A stretch of 64,000 bases of DNA. Source: Stratiolaelaps scimitus. Lineage: Eukaryota; Arthropoda; Arachnida; Mesostigmata; Laelapidae. This document shows positions 12,191 to 23,687 of this stretch, one piece after another; the stretch's first letter is position 1, and every line of letters starts with the position of its first letter. The position numbers and the translations under genes are program-made. Where the stretch lies: positions 22,127,501-22,191,500 of the forward strand of contig JABWDB010000001.1 of the NCBI GenBank assembly GCA_019614645.1. The letters run 5' to 3'. The notes beneath the pieces were generated by a model. That model searched no databases and was not told the DNA's origin. It was given only the letters and a program-made list of their open reading frames with translations.

Positions 12191-12214
12191 ACAGAGAGAG
12201 AGCGAGAGAGAGAG
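12191..12214. repeat. (GA)n microsatellite
   Basis: About twelve GA units with one CG interruption. Confidence 0.85.
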
Positions 12215-13172
12215 GCGGTTGAGTCCTCCTATCAACATGAACTTTGTGTATGTGTTTATTTATACAAACACGAGCGTCGTATTTTCGTCGTGTTTACTGT
12301 AAGAATATGATCGTTTCTTATGGACGAGATAGTTCTGTGACTTTGCTTTATCCATTCGCACGATGAACTATACTTGAAGAGGAGAAGCTGAGGGGGGGGA
12401 GGCGATGGTATATTAGTCACTTGTTGTTGTCTGAGCAATCTAGTGATACATTTCACGCAATCGCGAAGCCCTTCATACGAGCACCGGCGACCGACGAGCA
12501 TATAATCGAGATAAGATTCTGCCATCCAGGCAATGATTGTGCATTGTGTTATGTCATTAACTCGACAGCGATCACAACACGAGTTCCTTTCGACAAAGCG
12601 GCGCCTTAGGGTAAGGTGCGCAACTCACCGTTATCTCTCCACCACAATCGACACCCTGCCCGGGGGACGAACAGAGAATTGGTTCACGCTTTGCGTAGCG
12701 AGAACATTCGCGCGTTGATGACACGCAATGTAGCAGCAAATATCGTTTGCTTGACGAGACGTTGCCGCGTGTGGGAGGGCACCATCGGAGTGGCGCTTGC
12801 AAGATCAGTGGTCGAAATCAATCGTGCCGACGCGTGGATCAGGCGTCAACTTTTAGACGCTTAGCTTTCTATCCATTAGCGGGACGGCCACACCCGTACA
12901 ACTCGTGGACACAAGCGAGAGCATCTTCATTGGTCGGACGTGTCGACGTTACAGGGGCGACCAACTGAGAGATAATATGTTGCTCGAAATGACCGTGATA
13001 CGGCTCAGGCCAACGAGTCGAACGGGCGTACGTTGATAAAAGCTACGACAATCAAGGATCCGGCCAACAGCCGCTTCGGGTCATGCCGTGCCGCTTGTTG
13101 ATTGCGTGGACTTGAAATTGATGAACTGCATCGAGAGTCTGGCTGGCTCTTCAACGAGCATTACTTGCATAC

Positions 13173-13620
13173 TACTGCTGCTGCTGCTGATATCGCCGTG
13201 TCGCAGAGCGACCGCACCTGACGATTGTGTGATGGCGAATTGGACGACGACGACGACGACATCGGGTCGAACAAGACGATCGAATCCTACCAGGCGGTCC
13301 ATCATCATTAAACGAATCGCGAGACTGCTGCAGCTGCTACTGCAACCACCACCGCCACCGCCGCCGCCGTTGTCGTTTGGTCCCGCTGGTCTCAACTTAC
13401 CAAGGCAGAACGAAACATGCCAGACAACGACGACGACAACGACGACAACGAACTGGTTGCCAGTGTAGTAGATACCTCTATTTCGATAAAGGCGCCCACC
13501 ATAGCTGCTCCGCTCGCCATCAATCGCCGGCACGCGTGTACCTACGAGAAACTCGGTCCGAAACGAAGCTGCTTCTCGAGACGACGGCAGCGGCGGTGGC
13601 GGCGGCGGCGGTGACGACGA
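13173..13620. repeat. Cluster of five triplet repeats
   Basis: Within 450 bases: CTG at 13173-13189, GAC at 13242-13260, CCA/CCG at 13344-13369, GAC/AAC at 13424-13450 and GGC/GAC at 13582-13620. Each has five to thirteen units. Such proximity of different triplet classes is unusual even for this window. Confidence 0.85.
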
Positions 13621-14885
13621 GAGGAAGTATCAATCTCTTACGGGACTTCGTAACTCTCCCATCCGATTCGATTTTGTTGCTTCATCTATTATTCGGCACG
13701 AACTCGATGTCCCGTGTATGTCTAATACTCGTGTTCGTCCCTGCCGCCTTCATCAGCGTTCGTCGGCTGCCGCCGAAAGCTGCTGCTGCTGTTCTATTGG
13801 CATTCGCAGATCTCTTTCTTTTTTTTTCCCCCCATTCTTTTCTTTCGTTATTATTCTTCCTCTCTGGGGCTCCGCTCATTCGTCCCTTTTCGTCGTTGGC
13901 TTTATCTTTCGGCGAGGATCTTCGATAGCTCTCGTTTCGTCTTCATCTGGATTTGAAAGCTAAGTAGTGGCGATCCAGATCTCAGCGATTGCACTCACCG
14001 GTGACGACGGTGCATGTGGTCGCTGTGTGATACGTTGCCTATCGCTGCTGCTGCGATGGTGCTGTCGAGTCGCGCTGGATAGCGCACATACGCACCGAAG
14101 CAATGGTATGACGACCATTCGATAAAAAGCCGCTCTTCGTCTGCCTGTCTTGTTGAGGGCCCGCCGGCAGGCATCAGTCGCCACATCGTCAACATGCTGA
14201 AGTCTAACGTCAACAAACTGCAGTTAACAGCCTGATCGAGCGGGGACAGCCGCAGCAGCGCCAATGGCAGCCACAACCGTACAAATGGTATTGCAGCCAG
14301 TGTCATTATCAGAGCGGAGTGTCTACGGCGAGACGAGCTGTGGGATGGCTTCATTGAATTAAGAAATCAGAACATTGGCCTAGTATCTCTGTATTGGGTA
14401 TCTATAAACGTACGTCTGGGGAGGGCGGCATGAGTAGAGTCGTAAGCATACCGATAGAGTTAACAGCACTTTGGTGTTAACTTGATAAGCTCAGAGAAAA
14501 CAGTGACAAACAGCACAATGGGTCAGCCAGCGATGAATATTCGGACACAATGTCCGTGACGACAACGCAGTTTGACATGAGACTATCTAAACGATTTTCC
14601 ATTATTCTCGCAAGTGGTCATTTGCGACCAAGTCCCCAGGAGAAACATACGCGTTCGTTTGCTGCTGCTGCTGTCGCCCTTCAAGTTTTGATCCAGTCCA
14701 CCAGTCGAGTCGCTAATATTTTGACGGACTTCATCGCACCACAGTTTATGAACCCGACCCGTCCAAAAATGGCTGACCGTCCACCCAGAAATGACCACTG
14801 GCGATTCGGGCTGATGGCTGGTGCTGCTGCTGTTGCTGCTGCTCACACGATGACCACTTGGATCTATTCCTTTTAGGGCAATACG

Positions 14886-14910
14886 ATATATATATATATA
14901 TATATATATG
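14886..14910. repeat. (TA)n microsatellite
   Basis: Twelve TA units. Confidence 0.9.
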
Positions 14911-15107
14911 TCGGCTGCATCTGTCGCCCCATGATTCTGTTATTCTAAAAATGAATAATTTATCTGTCCATTTCCTGTCGAAACACAACATCGCGGGTTC
15001 TCTCGTCATCGTGGTGGTAGCGGCGCCATTTCCACTTAGCCACCAATCGCCAGCGAGCCACCATTTGCTACTTAGCAAATTCTCGTCGGCCAGATCGATC
15101 ATCCGAA

Positions 15108-15152
15108 TGACGACGACGACGACGACGGTGGTGGTGGCGGCGGCGGCGGCCG
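15108..15152. repeat. (GAC)n-(GGT)n-(GGC)n compound triplet tract
   Basis: Six GAC units pass into GGT and then GGC units, ending at a NotI-like GCGGCCGC site. Confidence 0.85.
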
Positions 15153-15658
15153 CGTCATGTCATCCGAATATGAACCAGTACGCGGCAATTTTGTAGTTTG
15201 CTTTTCGACAGTTTATGCTTTCGCCTCAGTCGTTATGTCGCTGTCCACCGACTTAAAAGCAACAGCTGCGCCGACGGCGGTGGCAGCAGCAGGGTGTCCA
15301 ACAACAACAGCAGCAGTACAGATGATGTTTTGACGCTTGTAGCCGATCGATCGACGTGGGTCAGTCAAACAGCTCACCCAGTGCTGTTGATGCTGGTACC
15401 GATGCTGGCGCTTCTGCTGCTGCGGCTGCTGCCGCCGTTTTTTTTTCTTCTTAACTCCCACTTCACGAGGCGTCAATTGCTGTTTCGACTTGACCTTCTT
15501 CGAGGCACTTCTAGTCAGCACTCAGATAGATGCCGTTCGTGACATTAGTGTTTATTTACCTTTGGTCCTCGCCGTCAAAAACGTCCCGCATGACAACGCT
15601 GTTCTATCTACGTTCCGTCTCGTGCGGTCACACAGTATCATCGGTGCCTGCGTCAACT

Positions 15659-15755
15659 ACCTCTACTACTACTACAACAAATACAACAACAACAGCAACA
15701 ACAACGACAACAGCAGCAACAACAACAGCAACAACAACAACAACACAAAAAATGG
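15659..15755. repeat. (CAA)/(CAG) triplet tract, about 95 bp
   Basis: Starts as ACT units, then mostly CAA with CAG and CGA interruptions and an A-rich end. Read as protein it gives Asn- or Thr-rich or Leu-rich strings in different frames, so it gives no coding evidence. Confidence 0.85.
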
Positions 15756-16339
15756 GCAAAAGCAAAAACACGAAAAGGCGAGAACAAAACGAAGCGAAGG
15801 TAACAGAAGGAATAACGTCGACGTCAGCAACGTCAGAGATTGACGCTGCTCACCACGACGAGCTGCTCGCCCCAACGGTTACCGCCGTGCCACCTCCCGT
15901 GGCTCTGGCGGTGGCCACGTTGGTTGGTGTACACCGGGCGGAATTCTATTTGCAACCTCTCTCGTATCTATTAGAGATAGATAACTATGTACAATACTAG
16001 CGTAGATCAACAAGAGTCACTTATAGTTGACACATTTGTCGTTATATATACAACAAATTACGCATGACCGGCCCATCTAGCCAGCATCATTTCACCTATC
16101 TGTACGAACTGTGCCATGTGCCACCGGCGAACGCGGCGGCACCCAGGGAAGCCAAACGGGATTCGGCTGCTGGCGGCAACCTCATACACCAGCACGGCCG
16201 CCACTCACACAAAGTTGAATCTTGCCCCGCACTTCGCGATACCAGTTCGCACTTTTCTTCTTCGGTTCGCGCCGCGCAGTGATTACCGATAGTGGCAGGG
16301 CCCTAGTGGCGTCGTACGGTGGCCACTCGGCTGCAGCTG

Positions 16340-16351
16340 CCCCCCCCCCCC
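16340..16351. repeat. C12 homopolymer
   Basis: Twelve consecutive C residues, long enough to be prone to slippage. Confidence 0.9.
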
Positions 16352-16568
16352 TGCTCTTGGGTCCTCTTCCCGCCCTGAGAAAACGAGGGTGATTGGTGAC
16401 GCACTTTTGCTGTGTTTTTTTTTCTTTTTTGCGTTGTCCCGGCTCCACTTCGTTGTTGTACAGTGGAGCCGGCAACGCAGCGTTCACCGCTCAGCCACCA
16501 CCTTCGCGACGTCTGTATCCTAAAAGCGGCATGCCCATTGTACATGCGCTGTCCGCCCAGTGCTCGTC

Positions 16569-16620
16569 AATATAATAATAATAATAATGATGGTGGTGGT
16601 AATAACAATAATAGCAATAA
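16569..16620. repeat. (AAT)n-(GGT)n-(AAT/AAC)n compound repeat
   Basis: Seven AAT units, one GAT, four GGT units, then mixed AAT, AAC and AGC units. Confidence 0.8.
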
Positions 16621-16785
16621 TTTTCAGTCGACGGGGGGTGTCTCGGTGTCGTTCGGTTCAGCCAATTGGCTGCTTTGTCGGTGTGCTGGCCAATAAATTT
16701 TTCGAAAAATGACACATTTGTCATAGATTGGAAATAAATAGAAAGAAATATTGGTCAAATTATAAATACATGTAACTGACTGAGA

Positions 16786-16810
16786 AAGAGAGAGAGAGAG
16801 AGAGAGAGAG
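16786..16810. repeat. (GA)n microsatellite
   Basis: About twelve GA units. Confidence 0.9.
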
Positions 16811-17316
16811 ACGTAGACGAAAATAACAAAATGAACCGACCACGCGCTCGTCCGTGTAAGTATTTTCAGTGAGCGAAAAATATTGTTGTAGTTTATAGCT
16901 CGGTTGAGCTAGCCGACCTCGCTCGGTTAGTCCACCGGCCGATACAGTCAGACAATTCACGGCAATCCTATGGCAATCCACAGCGTTCCCCCTCACGGTG
17001 CTCTGAAATCTGCTCGTCTCCTCTCTCTCTCTCTCACTCGTTCTGTCTTCGCCTTGTGTTCGCTGTTGGCGTTTGCCTACGGAACGAAGCGGAGCAAGGG
17101 TCGACGAGCGAGTTTTGACAGCAATTTTTTTCCCTGTCCTGTTTTGTTTTCCATGATGCGTGCCGCTGTGTGTCGATTCTGAAAGCTTGTTTCCCACGGG
17201 ATTTTCAAGGGGTAGTTGCTATACGTCGCTTTTTGTGTTCGACTATTGCGATTTGGTCGCCGTCTTAAGTCGAAAATGCTTTCATTGTCTGGTTGCTGTT
17301 GTTCTCGGTGGTGGTG

Positions 17317-17380
17317 ATGCTGCTGCTGCTGCTGTTGTTGTTGTTGCTACTACTGCTGCTGCTGCCAGTTGTGCTGCTGT
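17317..17380. repeat. (CTG)/(TTG) triplet tract
   Basis: CTG units, then TTG, CTA, CTG and GTG variants over about 64 bases. Confidence 0.85.
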
Positions 17381-17520
17381 TAAATATGTCCTGTCAGCAG
17401 CGCGTTGCAATCCACAACGAAGCTCTACGGAGCATGACCAAGCACAGCCAACACCCGGTAATGACCACTGATTCAATGACAAGGATTCAAGGATGACAAC
17501 AATGTCGTATGAACACTGCG

Positions 17521-17540
17521 ATTATTATTATTATTATTAT
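17521..17540. repeat. (ATT)n triplet repeat
   Basis: Six to seven ATT units. Confidence 0.85.
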
Positions 17541-17755
17541 GGTTCAATGAGCGGAGGAGTGCGCGGTCTCTGAAGGAAATCGGTAAAGAAAAATATAGTG
17601 TTCTCTCTCGTTTCATATTCAATCCGAAGGAACCGTCAACAACTGTTTGAGTGAGTCCCGCTATAGTTTCAGTTGGCATTGTATTATATTGTGAATATTA
17701 ATATCTGGGTGCAGCCTGATTTGGCCTCATCATCGGCCATTATCGTCAGTCCCTT

Positions 17756-17813
17756 TATTGTTGTTGTTGCTTTGTTGTTCTTGATGCTGTTGTCGTCGTT
17801 GCCATTGTTGCCA
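17756..17813. repeat. Degenerate (TTG)/(TCG) triplet tract
   Basis: TTG units interrupted by CTT, ATG and TCG variants. Confidence 0.7.
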
Positions 17814-17950
17814 CGACCCTTTTGATTGCGATATGTTGCTATCTATCAATATCACTAGTGGGGTATACATATCAAATGATCAATCTGTTGGATATGTTTA
17901 GTTGTCAGTGCCACACTATCGAGTGCTATTTAGTTGATACTGCCGCGTTC

Positions 17951-17973
17951 ACATACACACACACACACACACA
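17951..17973. repeat. (CA)n microsatellite
   Basis: About ten CA units. Confidence 0.85.
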
Positions 17974-18375
17974 GACACATACTCAAACACAGACATAGAT
18001 ACACTGACACCGGCTGAGTTATTCTGTTCTCTATACCTGATCATTTCAGCTTCGTTCACTGCTGCTGCTGTTAGAACTGTTCTGATCTTGTCGCTCGGAT
18101 CGAGAATTTACTTGGCAGATTGCTTGGCAAATGGGCCAAAAATTTGACGAAGAAGAAAGAGAACATTCCATCTCATTTTGTCGCTAGATGGGCTTCTTCT
18201 CCGCCGGCTGTAGTTCGGCGGAGTTGCTCGCCGCTGTTGTTGTCGTTGTTGATATTCCGATCTGGTTAGCCGAGCCAGCCAAACGATGCGCGTCAGCACC
18301 ACGGTTGAAACGGCACTGCACGAGCTTTGATTGGATGGCAACTAACAGCGGTCACATTGCAGAAGCAAAGAACGC

Positions 18376-18425
18376 CAGCAACAGCAGCAGCGGCAGTAGC
18401 GACGGCGGCAGCGCCAGCAGCAACA
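18376..18425. repeat. (CAG)/(GGC) triplet tract
   Basis: CAG, CGG and GGC units. In one forward frame this gives a Ser/Gly-rich string inside a 98-codon open frame at 18188-18484; no conserved motif accompanies it. Confidence 0.75.
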
Positions 18426-19666
18426 CGAGTAATGACTACGGGGGCTACTTTGGTCAACGCCGCAATGGCTTCCTCCAATGCTAGACGAATGTTCCTCTAT
18501 ATGTATTATATGTACTGGTAGCGTGTGCGGTGTCTTGTCTCACCGGGAACCAACCAAGAACGAACATCGAGAGCATCGACGTTACCAGGAGTGTTAGCGA
18601 ACGACCAAACGACTGGCCAACCGACCGACGGACCAACCGACCCTTCGGGGAATCGATCGATGAAGTCCGATAGAATATGTACTTCATCGGCGGATCGGAT
18701 AGATATCGAAACGCTAATAGGCGTCAGTAGTCGCCCATGGACAATCGAACAAACAGATGGATGGATGCACGGACGCTCTGCCTTTTTACAAATCTGTGAA
18801 CGAAATAGAAGAAGATGGACAGAAGCGACAGGCTGACGTGGAATAACGATGAGGGGAAATCGCCACATCTGTACAATAATGCTGGTGGCGGCGGCGTCGT
18901 CGACCGGCGGCTACTTTGCACCAGTCTATTCGAAGGAACAGATAGGAACAAGGGGTAGCGTCTGTATGCGAGAGACAGACAGAGACCAAGGGAGAGAGAA
19001 AGAGAGAGACGATGGGTATGTTTAAAATATTCGATTTCTTCCTCTGATGATTACAATCAGTGAAGATGCAGTATGACGGAGAACGTGGCGGCGACAGAGC
19101 CTGCTACTGCTGCTGTTGTTGGTGTAAATTTCTACTTATCAGGTGTCAATAACAATTTTCTTGCTACGATTATTACCATTATTATTGGTGTTATTGTTGC
19201 TGGTGTGTTGTTATTTTTTTTTGGTGATACTTTTGTGCACGTGTAATTGCTGCGGCCCTGATTTATATGCTTGGCATCTGACGGCGGCCCATGTCGCCCT
19301 GCGGAGCCGGTCATTAGGTGCTGTCACACACAATATCTATCTCTCTCTCGCCCTCTGATCTCATCGTCACACGACTCGTTCGCTCGAACAGATACAACAG
19401 ATGATACACAGATGCAAATATCATCAGATACACCGTATACTCACTCAGTCACTCACTCGCTGACTGACACGTTCATTGTAGCGTCGCCGAGGATGATGAC
19501 CGTCAAGAATCGCAGAAATCGATCAATCGGTCAAATCGGTGAAGTATGAGGGTGGAGAGTCTGTTGTTCCACGAATCACATGAGTCATTCATGTGTCACA
19601 CGTAAATGTGGACTGCTCACATCAGGTCGATAAAAAGCGGAGAGATGAAATTCTACAAAACGCTCC

Positions 19667-19692
19667 GTGTGTGTATGTGTGTGTGTGTATGT
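19667..19692. repeat. (TG)n microsatellite
   Basis: About twelve TG units with TA interruptions, followed by a run of T residues. Confidence 0.85.
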
Positions 19693-19887
19693 GGTGGTTT
19701 TTTTTTTGTTTGTTCCAATCGAAACTATCCACATATGTGTCTGTGTCTATTCTAATTTACCAGAGGTTGCACATAGCTACAACCTCCCCTTCTCCTCATA
19801 CTCCGTGTATGCTATTTTGCATTGACTGTGCGCGGATGGCTGCATGTACAACATTTCGCGAAGCCGTTATAAGTTGGTGAACTGTGT

Positions 19888-19919
19888 TGCAGTGCACGAC
19901 AACGTGCAGTGCACGACAA
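19888..19919. repeat. Tandem duplication of a 15-bp motif
   Basis: TGCAGTGCACGACAA occurs at 19888-19902 and again at 19905-19919, a 17-bp spacing. Each copy contains the palindrome GTGCAC. Confidence 0.85.
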
Positions 19920-20029
19920 AATCGTCACACTCGATCTCCACTCTAGCTAATACTGAGATTGACGTACGAGTTTGTTTTTCGTATGCTATTACTATTACCG
20001 CCACTTACGACAAAAGAATCTAGCCGCCA

Positions 20030-20095
20030 TGCCCTAGCTTATTGCCTACCAACCATATGGGGCTCACTCCCACCAGAGATTCGATCCCTTGCCTA
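20030..20095 (+). mobile_element. tRNA-like module, possible SINE head
   Basis: An A-box-like TAGCTTATTGCC lies at 20035-20046 and a B-box-like GATTCGATCCC at 20078-20088, spaced as in a tRNA gene. Between them, TGGG and CCCA can pair around a 7-nt loop in the anticodon-arm position. The acceptor stem and D arm are not convincing, so this is more likely a decayed tRNA-derived element than a working tRNA gene. Confidence 0.35.
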
Positions 20096-20335
20096 AGCAA
20101 AGAAGTTCGCTCGAGTGAAGTGAAGAAGTTTGTTAGTAATAGGAATGACGAAGTGTAAATGTTATATCTCGGATTAGCAATTATATGATTTACTCACGTG
20201 TGTATGCGCGCTTGTGCGTATGCATTCCTGGCTTGCTGCCGGTGGACCGGTAGCCCTGCGCCTTGTACATGTTAATAGAGGGTACACTAGTGTACTTGTG
20301 TGCTCACCAGATGACTACAACCTTTTAATTATTGA

Positions 20336-20390
<55 letters not shown>

Positions 20391-20413
20391 ATATATATAA
20401 ATATAAATATATA

Positions 20414-20464
<51 letters not shown>
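20336..20464. repeat. Long interrupted (TA)n tract, about 129 bp
   Basis: Two long TA arrays flank a central AAATATAAATA... region with TTTATTTA at both edges. It is the longest simple repeat in the window. The two halves are roughly inverted copies, so the tract can fold as one long hairpin. Confidence 0.9.
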
Positions 20465-20467
<3 letters not shown>

Positions 20468-21177
20468 TAAACGAATCAAATATCGAATGTCGTCGTCCTC
20501 ATCACCACATCACGTAATGTACCGGGATGCTAACGCTTATTGAGCATGATGTATTCAACTCTGTTGCTGCGTTCTGTGGCAGCTTCGCCAAGTCGCTTGT
20601 GCAGACCTCTTCGTCGGCCGGTGGATCAGCTGTTTGCACACACTTGCCACGTACGTTTGAACATATCCGTGTGGCGTCCACCGATAATTGAAGAAGAGAT
20701 GGTTTTTATATCATCAGTATCGGCGGCATGGTCAGCATCGTCATCGTTGGACGATGACGGTATGAAATTCTAGCTGGCAACCATTAGAGGGGAACTGCTA
20801 GAGTACGTACGAACAAACGCCCGTGTTGAAATTAGGCGATGACCGAGGGCCAGTGGGCGTGCGGCTTCGGGCCGGGGGCATCGCGGTGGGGATGAAGGTT
20901 GTGTAGAGATTTTAGAGGAAGGCGCCCGCCACGGTGGGGGACTTTCTAGGAGTTCAGGGAATTTTTAGGGGTTTCCACCGCTGATGCCGGCGGAGGTGGC
21001 GTCGGCGGCGGTGGTGGCCGAGGCGGCAGTGGAACGAGGAGGATGAACGCCCACTAACCGAAGCTAATCGCCTAATGAAGCGTGCTGCCGGACTTTTCCT
21101 GCCTTTGCGAATGGAGGCCTTTCCTCGCTCCTGAGCTCCGCATCCGTCTCCGAACGATCTCATCAACTAACAGCCAC

Positions 21178-21191
21178 TGGTACTAGTACCA
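21178..21191. repeat. 14-bp perfect palindrome
   Basis: TGGTACTAGTACCA reads identically on both strands. Confidence 0.9.
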
Positions 21192-21225
21192 CCACAACTA
21201 CTGTTACGACAACTGCTGACATCTC

Positions 21226-21249
21226 GTCGACGACGACGACGACGACAAC
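21226..21249. repeat. (GAC)n triplet repeat
   Basis: Seven to eight GAC units preceded by GTC, giving a GTCGAC junction. Confidence 0.85.
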
Positions 21250-22399
21250 GCGAAGAAAGCGGAATCTGAAAACGACACCCTATCACCATCTTCCTTGCTA
21301 TTTTTCTCAGTGTAGTGCCTTGGATCTGTGCTCAGTGCAGCGCAGATAACGTAGGCGTGGGGGGTCGCTAGCGGCCGCGTCTCAATTCGAGGAGAAACGC
21401 CACGAGAGGTTCGCTTTCAGCCGAGTAACCAACCACTTAGCGATGAACGAACGAGCGATTCAAGGAGAGGATACGGTGACGAGGACGCGAAGAGATCGAT
21501 CTTCCTGGCTGAGGAAGAAAAACAGCCCCTAAGCTTAGAACTCAGACGGCATCAGGAAGCTACACGGTGCTGAGATATGAATACTTAACTGCATAATCAC
21601 ATCGTTACCACCGGGGTGGATGACTGTACACTGAAATACATACATAGATTTGTTTACGAATCATTGGCAATTTGGTTTGGCAACGAGACGCAATACCTAT
21701 AAACGCATTGATTCACTCGGAAAACCAATGCCGATGACGAAATGTGGATTAGTGCTAGATAGTTGCTTGAAAAATTGGTAAGAACGCAGGTAAGATACGG
21801 GGTCAGACTTGGGCATACTGCTTGGTTCACTGTATGCCTATCGGGAAGTGATTGTAAAGTTCACAATTATTTGAGGACAGATAATTACATACAAGAGGTT
21901 GAGCTGAAATAAAATCAAAGTCGATAATCGCTGGGTGAGGCCCGAAATGAAATGGCGAACATTCAACAGCTCCAAAGTATCCGAGCGCGTTTATAGCATT
22001 TTCGGCCTTTTTAATGCCACTACGCTTAATGAGCATGCCAATGAGCGCTGTCATCGATCGGTAAGCTGCTTGGAAAAGGCAAGCCCTCTGGCGGTGTGGC
22101 CGGAACAGAATGCCGGAACGGAATGAAGCAAGCGTCAAAATATCGCGCTCTGAAGCCGAACTGAATCGCTGACATCGAAACTGAAGGGGATGATCACACT
22201 GTGACGAAACGTCGAATTTGACGGCCGCTGCCGGCGCCGCCAGGCAGAAACGGCGCCAGAGGCTCGTCACTCGCAAATGATTCGTCGGCAGAAAGCTCAG
22301 CCTGGTGATAACGAATTTTCATGATGTCGTCTGTTTGTTTGCGCTTCCCCTTCGAAATAATCATAGGTTACATCGGGTCAGACGAGTAATTCGCCTGGG

Positions 22400-22421
22400 G
22401 GAGAGAGAGAAAGAGAGAGAG
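22400..22421. repeat. (GA)n microsatellite
   Basis: About ten GA units with one AA break. Confidence 0.85.
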
Positions 22422-22623
22422 GAACGCCTTTTTGGTCTGCTTGTTTTTATAGAGCGATATCACACGAGAGAGACGAACTGCCGTACCGTATTAACTTGGT
22501 GTGCTCGTTTACGAAGTTTAATCCTTGCTCATTAGATTCAGAGAGGCAAGGTGTATAGCAGATATGTATGCTCTGTAATGAACTTGAACGAGACGAACGA
22601 GTGAGGATGATGCTCTTGATAAT

Positions 22624-22675
22624 GTTGTTGTTATTGCTGATGAGGACAACAACAATAACAGCAATAACAACAGCA
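22624..22675. repeat. Inverted repeat built from TTG/CAA triplets
   Basis: GTTGTTATTGCTG at 22627-22639 is perfectly complementary to CAGCAATAACAAC at 22659-22671 with a 19-nt loop. With one mismatch the stem extends outward by three bases. Confidence 0.85.
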
Positions 22676-23277
22676 ACGACGCTGATAGCCTGAGATACGT
22701 TGGCACCTTAGCTGCTAGGGAGACGTTCTGTCTCGACCTCTTATTCGTTTCACCGTTGTTGTTGTTGCTGTTGTCGGCTTCGCACTTCTTGATCTCGTCT
22801 CGGCGGCGGCGCCGGCAACAACGACAACGAATGGCCCCGCCGACCAATATACCGATCGGGTGGTCCCTCGCTGACGGAACCTTGGAGATATCGGTTGATG
22901 TATGTCGCCTCACACGCGCGCTGGTGGCCTGTAGCCGTCGACGGACGGCGACAGTCGACGGCCACGGCCGTGGACTGCGGTGTCGCTCAGTCGTCGGACG
23001 ACGAGCGACTTCGATGAACGATATCGCAACTGCCGCAGCTGATGTGGCGGTGTCGTTCCACCGTCGGGGACGGACAAGCGAGCGAGAGCGGATACTCGGT
23101 TGGTCGTTCGTTCGTTCGGTCAGGCTTCCCCGGTGGCATCGCTGACTCGAGCGTGGGGTGGCCACATTTGCCAACCAGCTAGATTCCTATATTTTTCAAC
23201 TTCGGGTCTAGTTCGGGTCCTTCTCGGGTTTTCACTTCCCTCCGCCGTCTCGTTCGATAGATAGCCGCTGCTGCACT

Positions 23278-23295
23278 GGTGGTAGTACTACCACC
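23278..23295. repeat. 18-bp perfect palindrome
   Basis: GGTGGTAGTACTACCACC reads identically on both strands, with no loop. Confidence 0.9.
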
Positions 23296-23642
23296 GTTGC
23301 TAACACTAATACCCTGCCCGTGGGGTGCGTGGCGTCATGGTCATTTCGGGCGTGACTCATTGCGAATCGTCGCCCACCAACGAACCAACGAATGATAGGC
23401 GACGACTCGAGTTGGCCAGCGACTCCGACCGGGTTATGGTGGGAACGCTTAGTAGCAGTACTGATGTTTCTATGCTTCACACTAGCACTAGCACTAGACC
23501 GTACCTCTGAGCTGCTATGGCCTTACTACTGGCATCAGCGAGCAGGTCGTTAAGCAGTAAGACGGCTGTAAGTGGCAAAGCGGCAGTCGCGGGCGATGTG
23601 TACGAAGAAATGCCACAGAGTTACTGCTGGCGGCCGGCCGGT

Positions 23643-23687
23643 CTGCCTGCCTGAACGCCTGCCTGGCCGCCCGTCCGTCCGTCCGTT
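23643..23687. repeat. (CTGC)/(CCGT) tetranucleotide tract
   Basis: CTGC units, a CCTGCC region, then four CCGT units. Confidence 0.75.

Larger units (their letters stand above)
8840..13100. other. Repeat-rich stretch without a recognisable gene
   Basis: Short open frames here are mostly translations of triplet repeats (poly-Ala, poly-Ser, poly-Val). No family-level protein motif was seen. A strong splice-acceptor look-alike at 9661-9677 and a donor look-alike at 9710 are listed separately. Confidence 0.6.
13100..18500. other. Triplet-repeat-dense stretch without a recognisable gene
   Basis: This is the densest simple-repeat area of the window. Frames of 110-180 codons are largely repeat translations (poly-Leu, poly-Thr, poly-Ala, poly-Ser) and occur on both strands at once. 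I cannot support any gene. Confidence 0.6.
20820..21560. other. GC-rich, CpG-rich block
   Basis: Composition rises sharply relative to both sides. Two TCAGT motifs (near 21308 and 21331), which match the arthropod initiator core, lie just upstream of a run containing GCGGCCGC. A promoter or first untranslated exon is possible but not shown. Confidence 0.25.

Noticed and set aside
21827..22276. 149-codon minus-strand frame of complex composition
   Set aside because: Looks less repetitive than most, but has no recognisable domain and no splice or transcript support; left as a chance frame.
22518..23174. 218-codon minus-strand frame
   Set aside because: Arg/Ser-rich, contains a poly-Leu string from a TTG/CAA repeat, and a 129-codon frame is open opposite it.
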